Shown here piece after piece: positions 28,055-36,241 of a stretch of 64,000 nt of DNA. Under the pieces are notes generated by a model. It had not been told where the DNA came from. It worked only from the letters and a program-made list of their open reading frames with translations, and searched no databases. Made by a program: the position numbers and the translations under genes. Positions within the stretch are counted from its first letter, which is position 1; the number at the start of each line of letters is the position of its first letter. The stretch comes from Chitinophaga sp. Cy-1792 (GTDB taxonomy: Bacteria; Bacteroidota; Bacteroidia; Chitinophagales; Chitinophagaceae), in the NCBI RefSeq assembly GCF_011752935.1, contig NZ_VWWO01000001.1, positions 248,001 to 312,000 on the forward strand, written 5' to 3'.

Positions 28055-28705
28055 ATGAAAGCATTTAACTTTTTTATTTTATATCGTTTCCCGATCGGCA
28101 TTGTGCTGTTATTGGGCGGTATTGCCCTGGGTTTTACAGTTGGCTGGTGGGAAGCTTCCCTCGTATTGCTGCTTGCAGTGATCTGTCTGGTAACGCATGT
28201 GCTGTTTGGACCAATGAGAATGGTACAGGAAGCTGTGGAAGCCGGTGACCTCGAAAGAGCCAATAAACTCATGAATCAGATTAAATGGCCTAACCTGCTC
28301 TATAAACCTATCCGTTCCGTATACTACTTCATGCAGTCTAACATGGCCATGTATACCAACGACCTGGATAAAGCAGAATCTACTATACGCCAGAGTATCA
28401 AATCCGGCAGCCCGATGAAGGAATATGAAGGTATGCAGTACTTCCAGCTTGGAAATATCGCTTACCAGAAAAATGACCTGAAATCAGCTGACCAGAACCT
28501 GAAGAAGGCGGTTCGTATGGGCCTGCCAGACAAGGAAAATACAGCTGCTGCCCTGCTGACCCTCTCCGGTATTGCGATGAGCCGCCGCGAGTTTAAATCT
28601 GCAAAAGATTACTTCCGCAGAGCAAAAGCACAAAAACCTACCAACGACCAGATCGTAAGCCAGATCAAAGAAATGGAGAAACATATCTCCCGTCTTCCTG
28701 GTTGA
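28055..28705 (+). CDS. TPR protein with two N-terminal membrane helices
   Basis: A 216-residue protein. Residues 5-50 form two closely spaced membrane helices (ILYRFPIGIVLLLGGIALGFTVGWW, ASLVLLLAVICLVTHVLF). The rest, about 60-210, is a chain of tetratricopeptide repeats (QYFQLGNIAYQKNDLKSADQNLKKAVRMG, LLTLSGIAMSRREFKSAKDYFRRAKAQ) facing the cytoplasm. Such proteins scaffold membrane-linked complexes. It has its own -7 box and ends at a strong hairpin; the partner is unknown. Confidence 0.8.
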   Translation: MKAFNFFILYRFPIGIVLLLGGIALGFTVGWWEASLVLLLAVICLVTHVLFGPMRMVQEAVEAGDLERANKLMNQIKWPNLLYKPIRSVYYFMQSNMAMYTNDLDKAESTIRQSIKSGSPMKEYEGMQYFQLGNIAYQKNDLKSADQNLKKAVRMGLPDKENTAAALLTLSGIAMSRREFKSAKDYFRRAKAQKPTNDQIVSQIKEMEKHISRLPG

Positions 28706-28719
28706 TTTTACCATATTCA

Positions 28720-28754
28720 AAGGGATATCTCCACAGATATCCCTTATTTTTTTT
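28720..28754 (+). terminator. Terminator of the TPR gene
   Basis: Perfect 11-bp stem AAGGGATATCT/AGATATCCCTT, loop CCAC, then ATTTTTTTT. Confidence 0.88.
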
Positions 28755-28756
28755 AC

Positions 28757-28806
28757 GAATTACAGATTTTTTCTCTTACCGGATTAATCTGTAATTCTTT
28801 TTTTTT
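28757..28806 (+). terminator. Second terminator or attenuator in front of btuB
   Basis: Perfect 12-bp stem GAATTACAGATT (28757-28768) with its complement (28786-28797), 17-nt loop, then nine T. It starts 2 bp after the previous terminator and ends 12 bp before the btuB start codon, so any promoter above it would have to read through it. Confidence 0.75.
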
Positions 28807-28818
28807 GTTAGATGCTTT

Positions 28819-30756
28819 ATGAAAATACTTTTAGCAACCATCATCTTATTTGCATCCCTGCCAGGTATGGCGCAGGATACTACCCATAGCCGCCAGCTGT
28901 CGGAAGTTACGGTAACCGCTTCCAAAGTGCCAATGAAAGCCAGCGAAACAGGTAAAGTGCTGACCATCCTTACGCGACAGTATCTCGATAAAAATAATGG
29001 CAAAACGGTAGCAGATATACTGAATACACAGCCCGGGCTGGTGATTAACGGCGCCAATAATACACCGGGGTCCGTCCAGACAGTATATATGCGTGGCGCC
29101 GGCTCCGGTAATACACTGATTCTTATCGATGGGATGCCCGTTTCTGATGCCTCCCAGATTTCCGGTGCCTTTGACCTTAACTTCATCTCCACACAGGAGA
29201 TAGAGCGTATTGAAATCCTCCGTGGTGCCCAATCTACGCTTTACGGCTCCGATGCCGTAGCTGGTGTGATCAATATCATTACCCGGAAAGCCGGCGATAA
29301 GAAATTCGGTGCCACTGCCTCACTGGGATACGGCAGCTATAATGATAAACAGGCTGGAATCAATCTACATGGGCATCTGGATAAATTCTCCTATATCCTC
29401 GGCTATAAATTTGAAAAAACAGACGGCTTCTCCGATGCCACCGATACCACCGGACATGCCAACTTCGACAAGGACGGATTCCGGCAGCATACCGTATTTG
29501 CCAAACTGGGACTGGAAGCCGGCAAAAGATGGAACCTGCAATACCTCTTTAATTTCAGCGACTATCACCATGCGCTGGATGAAGGCGCTTTCATTGATGA
29601 CCGCGACTATAACGGCCAGTTCCAGTATATGCTCAATACCTTCAGCAGCACCTATAAATTCAAACTGGGAGAATGGCGCCTGTTGTATAGCTATCAGCAA
29701 AATAAAAGGCACTATCTGAACGATAGCGGCTATATAGCGCCAACCGGCTATACCAAATATGATGATTCACATTTTTCATCGTATACGCACCAGGTGGAAA
29801 GCTATGTAAACCTGGATTTCACCCGACAGGTACGTGTAATAGGTGGCGGTGTTTTTATGGCATCCCGTACCGGTCAGGATGATTATCTGATCGGAAACTA
29901 TCCGGGTGCGACGCCATATATCACCAATATCCCCAAAGACAGCGCACATGCCAATCAGGTAAGTGCCTACGCATCCGTTTTGCTGCGTAACATGGGTGGA
30001 TTCAACCTGGACGTTGGCGGTCGCTACAATCATCACCAGTTGTATGGTAATAATTTCACTTATTCCATCAACCCTTCGTATCTGCTGAACGACCAGCATA
30101 AGTTCTATGTCAATGTTGCATCCGGCTATAAGACACCTACCCTTTATCAACTATACGCGCCAGGTTATGGCAACAGCGGCCTTAGCCCGGAAGTGACCAC
30201 CAGCTATGAGGCAGGTTACCAGCTGTACCTGCATCGTGCTAATTTCAGGGTTACTGGTTTTTGGAGAGATACCCGCGATCTGATCATATTTTATTCAGAC
30301 CCCGTTACATATGCCGGACAGTATAGAAATGCCAATAAGCAACAGGCATCCGGATTAGAAGCAGAATTTGAGGTAGAGATTATCCGTGGGCTGGATTTTA
30401 CGGCCAACTATAGCTATACAGATGGTCATATAACAGAGACGGCAACGAACGGTAGTAAAAACACCTTTTACAACCTCTACCGGATTCCCCGGAATATGGG
30501 AAATGCTACTTTGGGGTACCAGATCACCTCCTCACTTTATGCGAGCGCATCCTATAAATATGTAGGCCTGCGCTATGATGTAAGTAACCCGCTGGGAGAT
30601 TATTACACCGTAGATCTTTATGGTGAGTATAAATTTGGTAACTTGCTTAAAATTTTCGCCGGTTTCCGAAATATTACAGATTATAAATATTTCGATGTGA
30701 CAGGATATAATTCGAGAGGCTTTAATTTCAATACAGGAGTTATCTTTAACCTTTAA
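28819..30756 (+). CDS. btuB: BtuB-like TonB-dependent receptor
   Basis: A 645-residue outer-membrane receptor: signal peptide (to about 19), TonB box EVTVTA, plug domain (VLNTQPGLVINGANNTPGSVQTVYMRGAGSGNTLILIDGMPVSD, EIERIEILRGAQSTLYGSDAVAGVINIITRK) and a 22-strand barrel ending GVIFNL. It lacks the long regulatory extension of SusC proteins and has BtuB size. The neighbours (DUF6580, BtuG-like lipoprotein, cobUTSC) make corrinoid import the likely job. It is followed by DUF6580 after 15 bp. A 12-bp hairpin with a T run directly precedes the start. Confidence 0.85.
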   Translation: MKILLATIILFASLPGMAQDTTHSRQLSEVTVTASKVPMKASETGKVLTILTRQYLDKNNGKTVADILNTQPGLVINGANNTPGSVQTVYMRGAGSGNTLILIDGMPVSDASQISGAFDLNFISTQEIERIEILRGAQSTLYGSDAVAGVINIITRKAGDKKFGATASLGYGSYNDKQAGINLHGHLDKFSYILGYKFEKTDGFSDATDTTGHANFDKDGFRQHTVFAKLGLEAGKRWNLQYLFNFSDYHHALDEGAFIDDRDYNGQFQYMLNTFSSTYKFKLGEWRLLYSYQQNKRHYLNDSGYIAPTGYTKYDDSHFSSYTHQVESYVNLDFTRQVRVIGGGVFMASRTGQDDYLIGNYPGATPYITNIPKDSAHANQVSAYASVLLRNMGGFNLDVGGRYNHHQLYGNNFTYSINPSYLLNDQHKFYVNVASGYKTPTLYQLYAPGYGNSGLSPEVTTSYEAGYQLYLHRANFRVTGFWRDTRDLIIFYSDPVTYAGQYRNANKQQASGLEAEFEVEIIRGLDFTANYSYTDGHITETATNGSKNTFYNLYRIPRNMGNATLGYQITSSLYASASYKYVGLRYDVSNPLGDYYTVDLYGEYKFGNLLKIFAGFRNITDYKYFDVTGYNSRGFNFNTGVIFNL

Positions 30757-30771
30757 ATACTAAATCAACAT

Positions 30772-31368
30772 ATGTCTTTAAAGAATCTTAATCCGCAATT
30801 TGGTGTGCTTTTGCTGTTCATTCTGGCAGCAGGAGTAATCAGAGTTGTGTTGGGCGCAGATGCTAATATGTCGCCGATTGCAATGTTTTCACCTTTAGGA
30901 GCGATGGCGCTGTTTGGCGGCTCTACCTTCGCTAAAAGCTGGAAAGCATTTGTATTCCCTTTACTGGCGCTGTTTCTGAGTGATGTTGTACTGATGCAGG
31001 TGTTTAACAAACAATATGCACAGGGTCTGCTTTACAGTGGCTGGTACTGGACATACCTGAGCTTTGTACTGATTGTTGTTGTTGGCCAGGTAATGATTAA
31101 GAAAATTGCAGTTGGCAATATCGTAGCGGCTTCCATCGTAGCAGCTATCGTACATTGGATTGTTTCTGACTTTGGCGTTTGGATTTCCGGTGGTACAGAC
31201 ATGACTACCATGCAGCCTTACACCAAAGACATGGCAGGCTTTATCAGCTGCTATGCACAGGCAATTCCATACATGAGATTTTTCCTCGCCGGTACCCTGA
31301 TCTATTCTGCCGTATTCTTCGGCGGACTGGCACTGGCTTATGGCAAAAAGCTGCGTACCGCGCAGTAA
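30772..31368 (+). CDS. DUF6580 membrane protein (putative transport S-component-like)
   Basis: A 198-residue integral membrane protein with five to six helices: FGVLLLFILAAGVIRVVLG, MAMFSPLGAMALFGG-type segment, AFVFPLLALFLSDVVLMQVF, WTYLSFVLIVVVGQVMI, VAASIVAAIVHWIVSDFGVWI and the last FFLAGTLIYSAVFFGGLALAYG. The overall pattern resembles small substrate-binding components of vitamin transporters (ECF S subunits). It is 15 bp after btuB and within a cobamide locus, so a role in crossing the inner membrane is a reasonable inference, not shown. A large terminator hairpin ends this unit. Confidence 0.75.
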   Translation: MSLKNLNPQFGVLLLFILAAGVIRVVLGADANMSPIAMFSPLGAMALFGGSTFAKSWKAFVFPLLALFLSDVVLMQVFNKQYAQGLLYSGWYWTYLSFVLIVVVGQVMIKKIAVGNIVAASIVAAIVHWIVSDFGVWISGGTDMTTMQPYTKDMAGFISCYAQAIPYMRFFLAGTLIYSAVFFGGLALAYGKKLRTAQ

Positions 31369-31396
31369 TGGCCTGTCAGCAATAAATATTATTTAG

Positions 31397-31462
31397 TTTA
31401 GAGATTTATTACGCGTAGCACCTTGAAAGGTTTTACACGTAATGAATCTCTAAATCTTTTTT
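31397..31462 (+). terminator. Large terminator after the btuB/DUF6580 unit
   Basis: 17-bp stem (31397-31413 with 31438-31454, one T.G pair), an inner ACCT/AGGT mini-stem in the loop, then TCTTTTTT. Confidence 0.85.
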
Positions 31463-31576
31463 GGGGAAACCCGATTTCCTATCTTGCATAAGTTGAATTC
31501 TGTCTATAGCACCGGGTATGCACGAATAACGATAGCGGGCATACGCACGGAAAATCGTATAAAAAATCAATAGCTC

Positions 31577-32908
31577 ATGCGTAAAATTTCACGCTCCCTT
31601 CAGTTTCCCCTGGTACTTGTAGCATTGGCCATGATGGGAATCACCGCCTGCCAGAAGAACGAGGCAGGTATTGTCATACCTGAAGTTGTTTCTCCGGGTT
31701 TAAATAACAATGGCAATGGAAATGATACTATCTATATAGGCGATTCCAAAACTATCCGTCCGCAACTGGGCAATGTTTCCGGTACGCCTACTTATCAGTG
31801 GCTTGTAAACGGTGTTGAAAAAAGTACTGATTCCGTATTTACCTTTAAGCCTGCTGAAAGAGGTGATTATACCATTTCCTTTAAAGTATATGCAGGCAAC
31901 AGTCTTTCCGGTTACTATTACCGTATTAAAGTACTGGGCCCATGGGAAAACGGCTTCTACATTGTGAATGAAGGAAATTATCCTGCTACAGGCGAGCTGA
32001 ACTTCTATCGTAACGGAGCAGACAGCATTTACCAGAACATCTATGGTAAAGTAAACGCCGGCAAAAAGCTGGGTGTTACTTCTGAATATGGCGCCATCTA
32101 CAATGGTCAGTTATATATCGTATCCAAAAGTGGTCCGCTGGTAGTGGCAGATGCCTACAACCTGCTGGAAAAAGGCCGTACCGCCCCACTGCCTGCCGAA
32201 GGTCATGCCTTCTGCGGCATCGATAACTCCCGTGGCCTCGTGAGCACCACCGACGGTGTGTACGTAATGGACCTGAACACACTTACCCTTACCGGTAAAG
32301 TGAATGGCATTACCGGAGAAACCGGCGGCATGCTCAAATCAGATAATTTTGTATTTGTATTAACAAAAAATGATGGTGTCGTTGTATTAAATGCAGCAGA
32401 CCTCAGCATTAACAAAAAAGTGGTTAAAGCATCCGTAGGATTTGCCAAAAGCCGTGATGGCCGTATCTGGGCAGGGGAAGGTAAAAACCTCTATGCCATT
32501 GATGGCGGTAACCTGGCTGTTCAGACTTATCCTATCAGCTTCGACATCTACGATACATGGGGCTTCTGGAATGCTGGCTCCTTCTGCGCATCAGCGGCTG
32601 AAAACGCTATTTATTTTGCACAGACAGGTCAGTACGGCGGCGGTTCCAACGTGTATAAATTTGTACCAGGTATAGACAGTACCCTTACTGTTCCTATCGT
32701 AAAACTGCCGGCAGACAGAGAACTCTATGGTGCCGGTGTAAGGTACAACCCAACAGATACCACCCTGGTCATTACAGGCATGAAACCAGGTTACGGTGTG
32801 AACTCTCAGGAGAACACATTGTTTATATATAATGCCATGACAGGTGCCTTGAAGAAAAGTATTCCTTATACCGGATATTTCTTCCCTGCCATGCCCGTAT
32901 TAAACTAA
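31577..32908 (+). CDS. BtuG-like surface lipoprotein (Ig-like plus beta-propeller)
   Basis: A 443-residue lipoprotein with lipobox MGITAC (Cys25). Residues about 50-115 form a PKD/Ig-like module (GTPTYQWLVNGVEKSTDSVFTFKPAERGDYTISFKV). From about 120 to the end comes a DUF5074/YncE-like seven-bladed propeller (NGFYIVNEGNYPATGELNFYR, GAIYNGQLYIVSKSG, GLVSTTDGVYVMDLNTL, GGMLKSDNFVFVLTKNDGVVVLNAADL). BtuG proteins of Bacteroides are surface propeller lipoproteins that capture cobalamin for BtuB; position between btuB and cobU supports the same job here. A TATCTTGC box near 31478 may be its promoter. cobU follows after 8 bp. Confidence 0.82.
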   Translation: MRKISRSLQFPLVLVALAMMGITACQKNEAGIVIPEVVSPGLNNNGNGNDTIYIGDSKTIRPQLGNVSGTPTYQWLVNGVEKSTDSVFTFKPAERGDYTISFKVYAGNSLSGYYYRIKVLGPWENGFYIVNEGNYPATGELNFYRNGADSIYQNIYGKVNAGKKLGVTSEYGAIYNGQLYIVSKSGPLVVADAYNLLEKGRTAPLPAEGHAFCGIDNSRGLVSTTDGVYVMDLNTLTLTGKVNGITGETGGMLKSDNFVFVLTKNDGVVVLNAADLSINKKVVKASVGFAKSRDGRIWAGEGKNLYAIDGGNLAVQTYPISFDIYDTWGFWNAGSFCASAAENAIYFAQTGQYGGGSNVYKFVPGIDSTLTVPIVKLPADRELYGAGVRYNPTDTTLVITGMKPGYGVNSQENTLFIYNAMTGALKKSIPYTGYFFPAMPVLN

Positions 32909-32916
32909 CTACATTC

Positions 32917-33438
32917 ATGATATATTTGATCACAGGCGGTGTCAGATCAGGGAAAAGCAGGTATGCACAAACCCTTGCATTATCCCATAGTCCGAGTCCG
33001 GTTTATGTTGCCACCGCCCGCATCTGGGACGAAGATTTCGCAGAAAGGGTACAGCGGCACAAAGATGACCGAAGCGCCGCCTGGATCAATTATGAAGAAG
33101 AACGATATATAAGCCGCCTACCCCTCGAGGGGCAAACTGTTTTAATAGACTGCGTCACACTTTGGCTTACCAATTTATTTGAAGATTCGTCACACCGTTT
33201 AGAACCAGCCCTGGAAACCATAAAGGCTGAGATAGATGCCATTCACCAGAAAGCCGGTACCTACATCATCGTAACCAATGAAATCGGGATGGGTATCCAC
33301 GGCCAAACTGTAACTGCCCGCAAGTTTGCAGACCTGCAGGGCTGGACCAATCAATACATCGCCCGTTTAGCCGATACTGTAATACTGATGATTGCCGGAA
33401 TTCCCGTTATAATAAAAGATGAAGCTGGCAAGCGATAG
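32917..33438 (+). CDS. cobU: Adenosylcobinamide kinase / adenosylcobinamide-phosphate guanylyltransferase
   Basis: A 173-residue CobU/CobP enzyme of the RecA-like fold. The P-loop GGVRSGKSRYAQ is at 7-18. His48 in RVQRHKDDR matches the guanylylated histidine of the family, and DCVTLWLTNL at about 75-84 is the Walker B region, followed by VTNEIGMGIHG. It phosphorylates adenosylcobinamide and attaches GMP to give AdoCbi-GDP in the cytosol. First enzyme gene of the cobUTSC run, 8 bp after the BtuG-like gene and 41 bp before cobT. Confidence 0.95.
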   Translation: MIYLITGGVRSGKSRYAQTLALSHSPSPVYVATARIWDEDFAERVQRHKDDRSAAWINYEEERYISRLPLEGQTVLIDCVTLWLTNLFEDSSHRLEPALETIKAEIDAIHQKAGTYIIVTNEIGMGIHGQTVTARKFADLQGWTNQYIARLADTVILMIAGIPVIIKDEAGKR

Positions 33439-33479
33439 CGAACTATTTTTTGTGTTGATATAAAAAGAGGAGAAATAAG

Positions 33480-34511
33480 ATGATTACACCCGTATCTACC
33501 TTACTGAAGGAACCCTTGCAAGAAAAGATTGATCAGAAAACCAAACCACCCGGCTCCTTAGGCAAACTGGAAAAGATTGCACTACAGGCCGGACTAATCC
33601 AGGAAACGCTTACACCAGCCCTTCATCATCCGGCGATCATTGTATTTGCCGGCGATCACGGCATAGCGGAGGATGGACTCGTAAACCCTTTTCCACAGGC
33701 AGTTACCGCCCAGATGGTTTACAACTTTCTGAACGGAGGCGCCGCCATCAATGTATTTTCCCGACAACATAAACTGGATCTGCGAATTGTAGATGCAGGC
33801 GTTAATCACAGCTTTGGAACACATCCGCAGCTGCGCGACCGCAAAATAGGCATGGGCACGAAGAACTATCTTCATCAGCCAGCCATGAGCAAGGAACAAT
33901 GCGCTGCCGCCATGGATGCGGGCGCAGAAGAAGTATATCAATTATACCAGGAAGGCTGTAATATTATTGGCTTCGGAGAGATGGGCATTGGCAACACCTC
34001 TTCCGCTGCCCTGCTGATGAGTCACTTTACCGGCATGCCCATAGACGAATGCGTCGGCATTGGTACCGGCTCCAATATGCAGCAGCTCGAACAAAAAAAG
34101 GCCGTACTGCGCCAGGTACAGGCATTCCACCCTACACCCGGTTCCCCTTTACAGGCGATGGCCACCTTCGGTGGGTTTGAGATAGCTATGATCTGCGGCG
34201 CCATCATACAGGCAGCAGAATTTAAGATGATAATCGTGATAGATGGGTTTATTGTATCCGCAGCCCTGCTGGCAGCGGCAGCCATGTACCCCGACGTCCT
34301 GGATTACTGTGTTTTCGCACATTGCTCCAATGAAAAAGGCCACCAGTCCATGCTGCAATACCTCCATGCCGATCCGCTTTTACAGCTCGATATGCGCCTG
34401 GGAGAAGGCACCGGCGCTGCATTAGCCATTCCGCTGATACAAAGCGCAGTGGCATTCCTCGAAGAAATGGCCAGTTTTGGTAGTGCTCAGGTTTCAAACA
34501 GATCGATATGA
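33480..34511 (+). CDS. cobT: Nicotinate-nucleotide--dimethylbenzimidazole phosphoribosyltransferase
   Basis: A 343-residue CobT. Recognisable motifs: KTKPPGSLGKLE near residue 21, FAGDHGIAEDGLVNPFP, GAAINVFSRQ, IGFGEMGIGNTSSAALL with the substrate loop, and the C-terminal LGEGTGAALAIPLI that holds the catalytic glutamate. It makes alpha-ribazole phosphate from a lower-ligand base and NaMN, the branch that joins AdoCbi-GDP. An upstream GGAG-rich stretch (AGAGGAGAAATAAG) sits before the ATG. Its stop overlaps the cobS start by 4 bp. Confidence 0.96.
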   Translation: MITPVSTLLKEPLQEKIDQKTKPPGSLGKLEKIALQAGLIQETLTPALHHPAIIVFAGDHGIAEDGLVNPFPQAVTAQMVYNFLNGGAAINVFSRQHKLDLRIVDAGVNHSFGTHPQLRDRKIGMGTKNYLHQPAMSKEQCAAAMDAGAEEVYQLYQEGCNIIGFGEMGIGNTSSAALLMSHFTGMPIDECVGIGTGSNMQQLEQKKAVLRQVQAFHPTPGSPLQAMATFGGFEIAMICGAIIQAAEFKMIIVIDGFIVSAALLAAAAMYPDVLDYCVFAHCSNEKGHQSMLQYLHADPLLQLDMRLGEGTGAALAIPLIQSAVAFLEEMASFGSAQVSNRSI

Positions 34512-35284
34512 GGGAACAATGGCAACTGATCCGGACAGCACTCATGTTCTATACCCGTTTACCCGTTACCGTCAGCGAACCCTATGATCCCGAATCATTG
34601 AACAGGGCTACCCGTTATCTGCCACTGGTGGGATGGATCACCGGCGCATTTATGCTGCTGGTAGTATGGGCTTTACAGGATATGGCCCCCAAAGCGCTGA
34701 TAGCCTTACTATGTATCTGCGTCAGCGTATGGGTTACCGGCGCCTTCCACGAAGACGGCTTCGCAGATATGTGCGATGGCTTCGGCGGCGGCTGGACAAA
34801 AGAGAAGATCCTGGAAATCATGAAAGACAGCCGTATCGGTACTTACGGTATGCTGGGCCTCCTCCTCCTTATTGCTACCAAACTGGTATCGCTGATGTGC
34901 CTGCCCACATATGTGCTGATGATGGCCATCATTGCGGCACAGCCACTAAGCAGGTTTACCGCCCTTACCATCATCTATACCCAGCAATATGTAAGAGAAG
35001 ATGAACTAAGCAAAGCAAAACCTATCGCCAAAGGGATTACCAATACCGACCTGATGATAGCAGCCTTCTTTGGGATCACGCCTTTCCTTGCCACCACCTA
35101 TGCCTTGCATAAGCCCGAATTACTGCTGACCATTCCGGCCCTCCTGCTGATAAGGATGTATATGGCCAGGCTGATGCACAAATGGATCGGTGGCTATACC
35201 GGCGATTGTTTGGGCGCTGTTCAGCAAGTAGCGGAAACAGTTATATATTTGTGCTTTTGTATTCTGGGATGGAAATATACCTGA
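34508..35284 (+). CDS. cobS: Adenosylcobinamide-GDP ribazoletransferase
   Basis: A 258-residue membrane enzyme (cobalamin-5'-phosphate synthase). The family motif GAFHEDGFADMCDGFGGGWTKEKILEIMKDSRIGTYG is at about 79-115; its Asp residues bind the metal and diphosphate. Six or so helices follow, and the late GGYTGDCLGAVQQVAETVIYL is typical. It joins AdoCbi-GDP to alpha-ribazole phosphate at the inner membrane. Overlaps cobT by ATGA and cobC by 16 bp, so translation is coupled. Confidence 0.96.
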   Translation: MREQWQLIRTALMFYTRLPVTVSEPYDPESLNRATRYLPLVGWITGAFMLLVVWALQDMAPKALIALLCICVSVWVTGAFHEDGFADMCDGFGGGWTKEKILEIMKDSRIGTYGMLGLLLLIATKLVSLMCLPTYVLMMAIIAAQPLSRFTALTIIYTQQYVREDELSKAKPIAKGITNTDLMIAAFFGITPFLATTYALHKPELLLTIPALLLIRMYMARLMHKWIGGYTGDCLGAVQQVAETVIYLCFCILGWKYT

Positions 35285-35826
35285 TCCGGCACACCACTCC
35301 GGCCGTAGAACGTGGCATTTGTTATGGCTTCGCTGATATAGACGTAGCGCCAACTTTTGAGACGGAAGCTGCCCGCGTGAAGGGCCTCCTGCCCGATAAA
35401 CCGCTGGTCGTTTATTCCAGCCCGCTTCAACGCTGCCGGAAACTGGCAACCTACCTTTTCAGCAACAATTTCACTACCGACGACCGGCTTAAAGAACTGA
35501 ATTTCGGTGAATGGGAAATGAAACGCTGGGACGACCTCGGCCCTGATGCGCTCCAGAAATGGATGGATGATTTCGTGTATGTGCGGGTGCCTGGCGGTGA
35601 AAGCTATATAGACCTGCGGGACAGGGCTGTAGCGGTTTTAAACGAAGTCATCAGCAAGGGAAAAGATGCGGTACTGGTAACACATAGCGGTATCATCCGG
35701 GCTTTGCTGGCACATGTTTCCGGAACACCCTTAGAAAAATCGTTTGAGCGCCGCACGGAGTATGGCCGGGTTGCCTGCCTGAAAGTGGTAAACGGTGCCA
35801 TAGAGATCGATTTTTATAATTCATAA
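35269..35826 (+). CDS. cobC: Alpha-ribazole phosphatase
   Basis: A 185-residue histidine phosphatase. The start MEIYLIRHTTP (ATG 35269) places the catalytic RHT motif at residues 7-9 and overlaps cobS by 16 bp; the longer frame upstream is an artefact. The phrase GICYGFADIDV is the CobC-specific follow-up, and VLVTHSGIIRALLAH carries the second catalytic His. It removes the 5'-phosphate of alpha-ribazole-P or of cobalamin-5'-P, closing the lower-ligand branch. Last gene of the operon; there is no obvious terminator right after it. Confidence 0.92.
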   Translation: MEIYLIRHTTPAVERGICYGFADIDVAPTFETEAARVKGLLPDKPLVVYSSPLQRCRKLATYLFSNNFTTDDRLKELNFGEWEMKRWDDLGPDALQKWMDDFVYVRVPGGESYIDLRDRAVAVLNEVISKGKDAVLVTHSGIIRALLAHVSGTPLEKSFERRTEYGRVACLKVVNGAIEIDFYNS

Positions 35827-35951
35827 GCATCTGAAATATAAAATTTTATACATATCACTGTAAATATCTCGGGTAAAATCTGAAAAAACCAGATTTCGTA
35901 CTAACTTTATACAAATATTTACCGTAAAAGAACACACTAAAACCTGGTATA

Positions 35952-36155
35952 ATGACAACATCATTCTTGAATATTCCTCTTTTGTTTCTGCAGGAAATTG
36001 GCGTAAAGGAATTACTGCTTATTGCTTTAGTAGTTCTGTTATTGTTTGGTGGTAAGAAGATTCCTGAATTGATGCGTGGCCTGGGTAGCGGCATTCGCGA
36101 GTTTAAAGACGCGAAAGATGAGCCATCTACCAAGAAGGCTGCTGACAAAGAATAA
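35952..36155 (+). CDS. tatA: Sec-independent protein translocase TatA/E
   Basis: A 67-residue protein with the TatA layout: one membrane helix ([24 protein letters not shown]), the [21 protein letters not shown] hinge and amphipathic helix, then a short charged tail ([15 protein letters not shown]). TatA oligomers form the pore of the twin-arginine pathway in the inner membrane. tatB or tatC is not in this window. Ends at a strong hairpin. Confidence 0.95.
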   Translation: MTTSFLNIPLLFLQEIGVKELLLIALVVLLLFGGKKIPELMRGLGSGIREFKDAKDEPSTKKAADKE

Positions 36156-36173
36156 TCTCAGTAATCTCCCAAT

Positions 36174-36219
36174 AAAAAAAGGTAAATCGTGCATGAATCA
36201 ATCACGATTTACCTTTTTT
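36174..36219. terminator. Bidirectional terminator between tatA and the DUF5690 gene
   Basis: Stem GGTAAATCGTG/CACGATTTACC flanked by A7 and T6-7, converging genes on both sides. Confidence 0.88.
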
Positions 36220-36241
36220 ATTTAGCCTGATTCCCCTCTTT

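Noticed and set aside
28706..28818. Cobalamin riboswitch before btuB
   Set aside because: The gap is only 113 bp, is filled by two hairpins, and contains no B12-box-like sequence. The 208-bp gap before the BtuG-like gene also lacks one.
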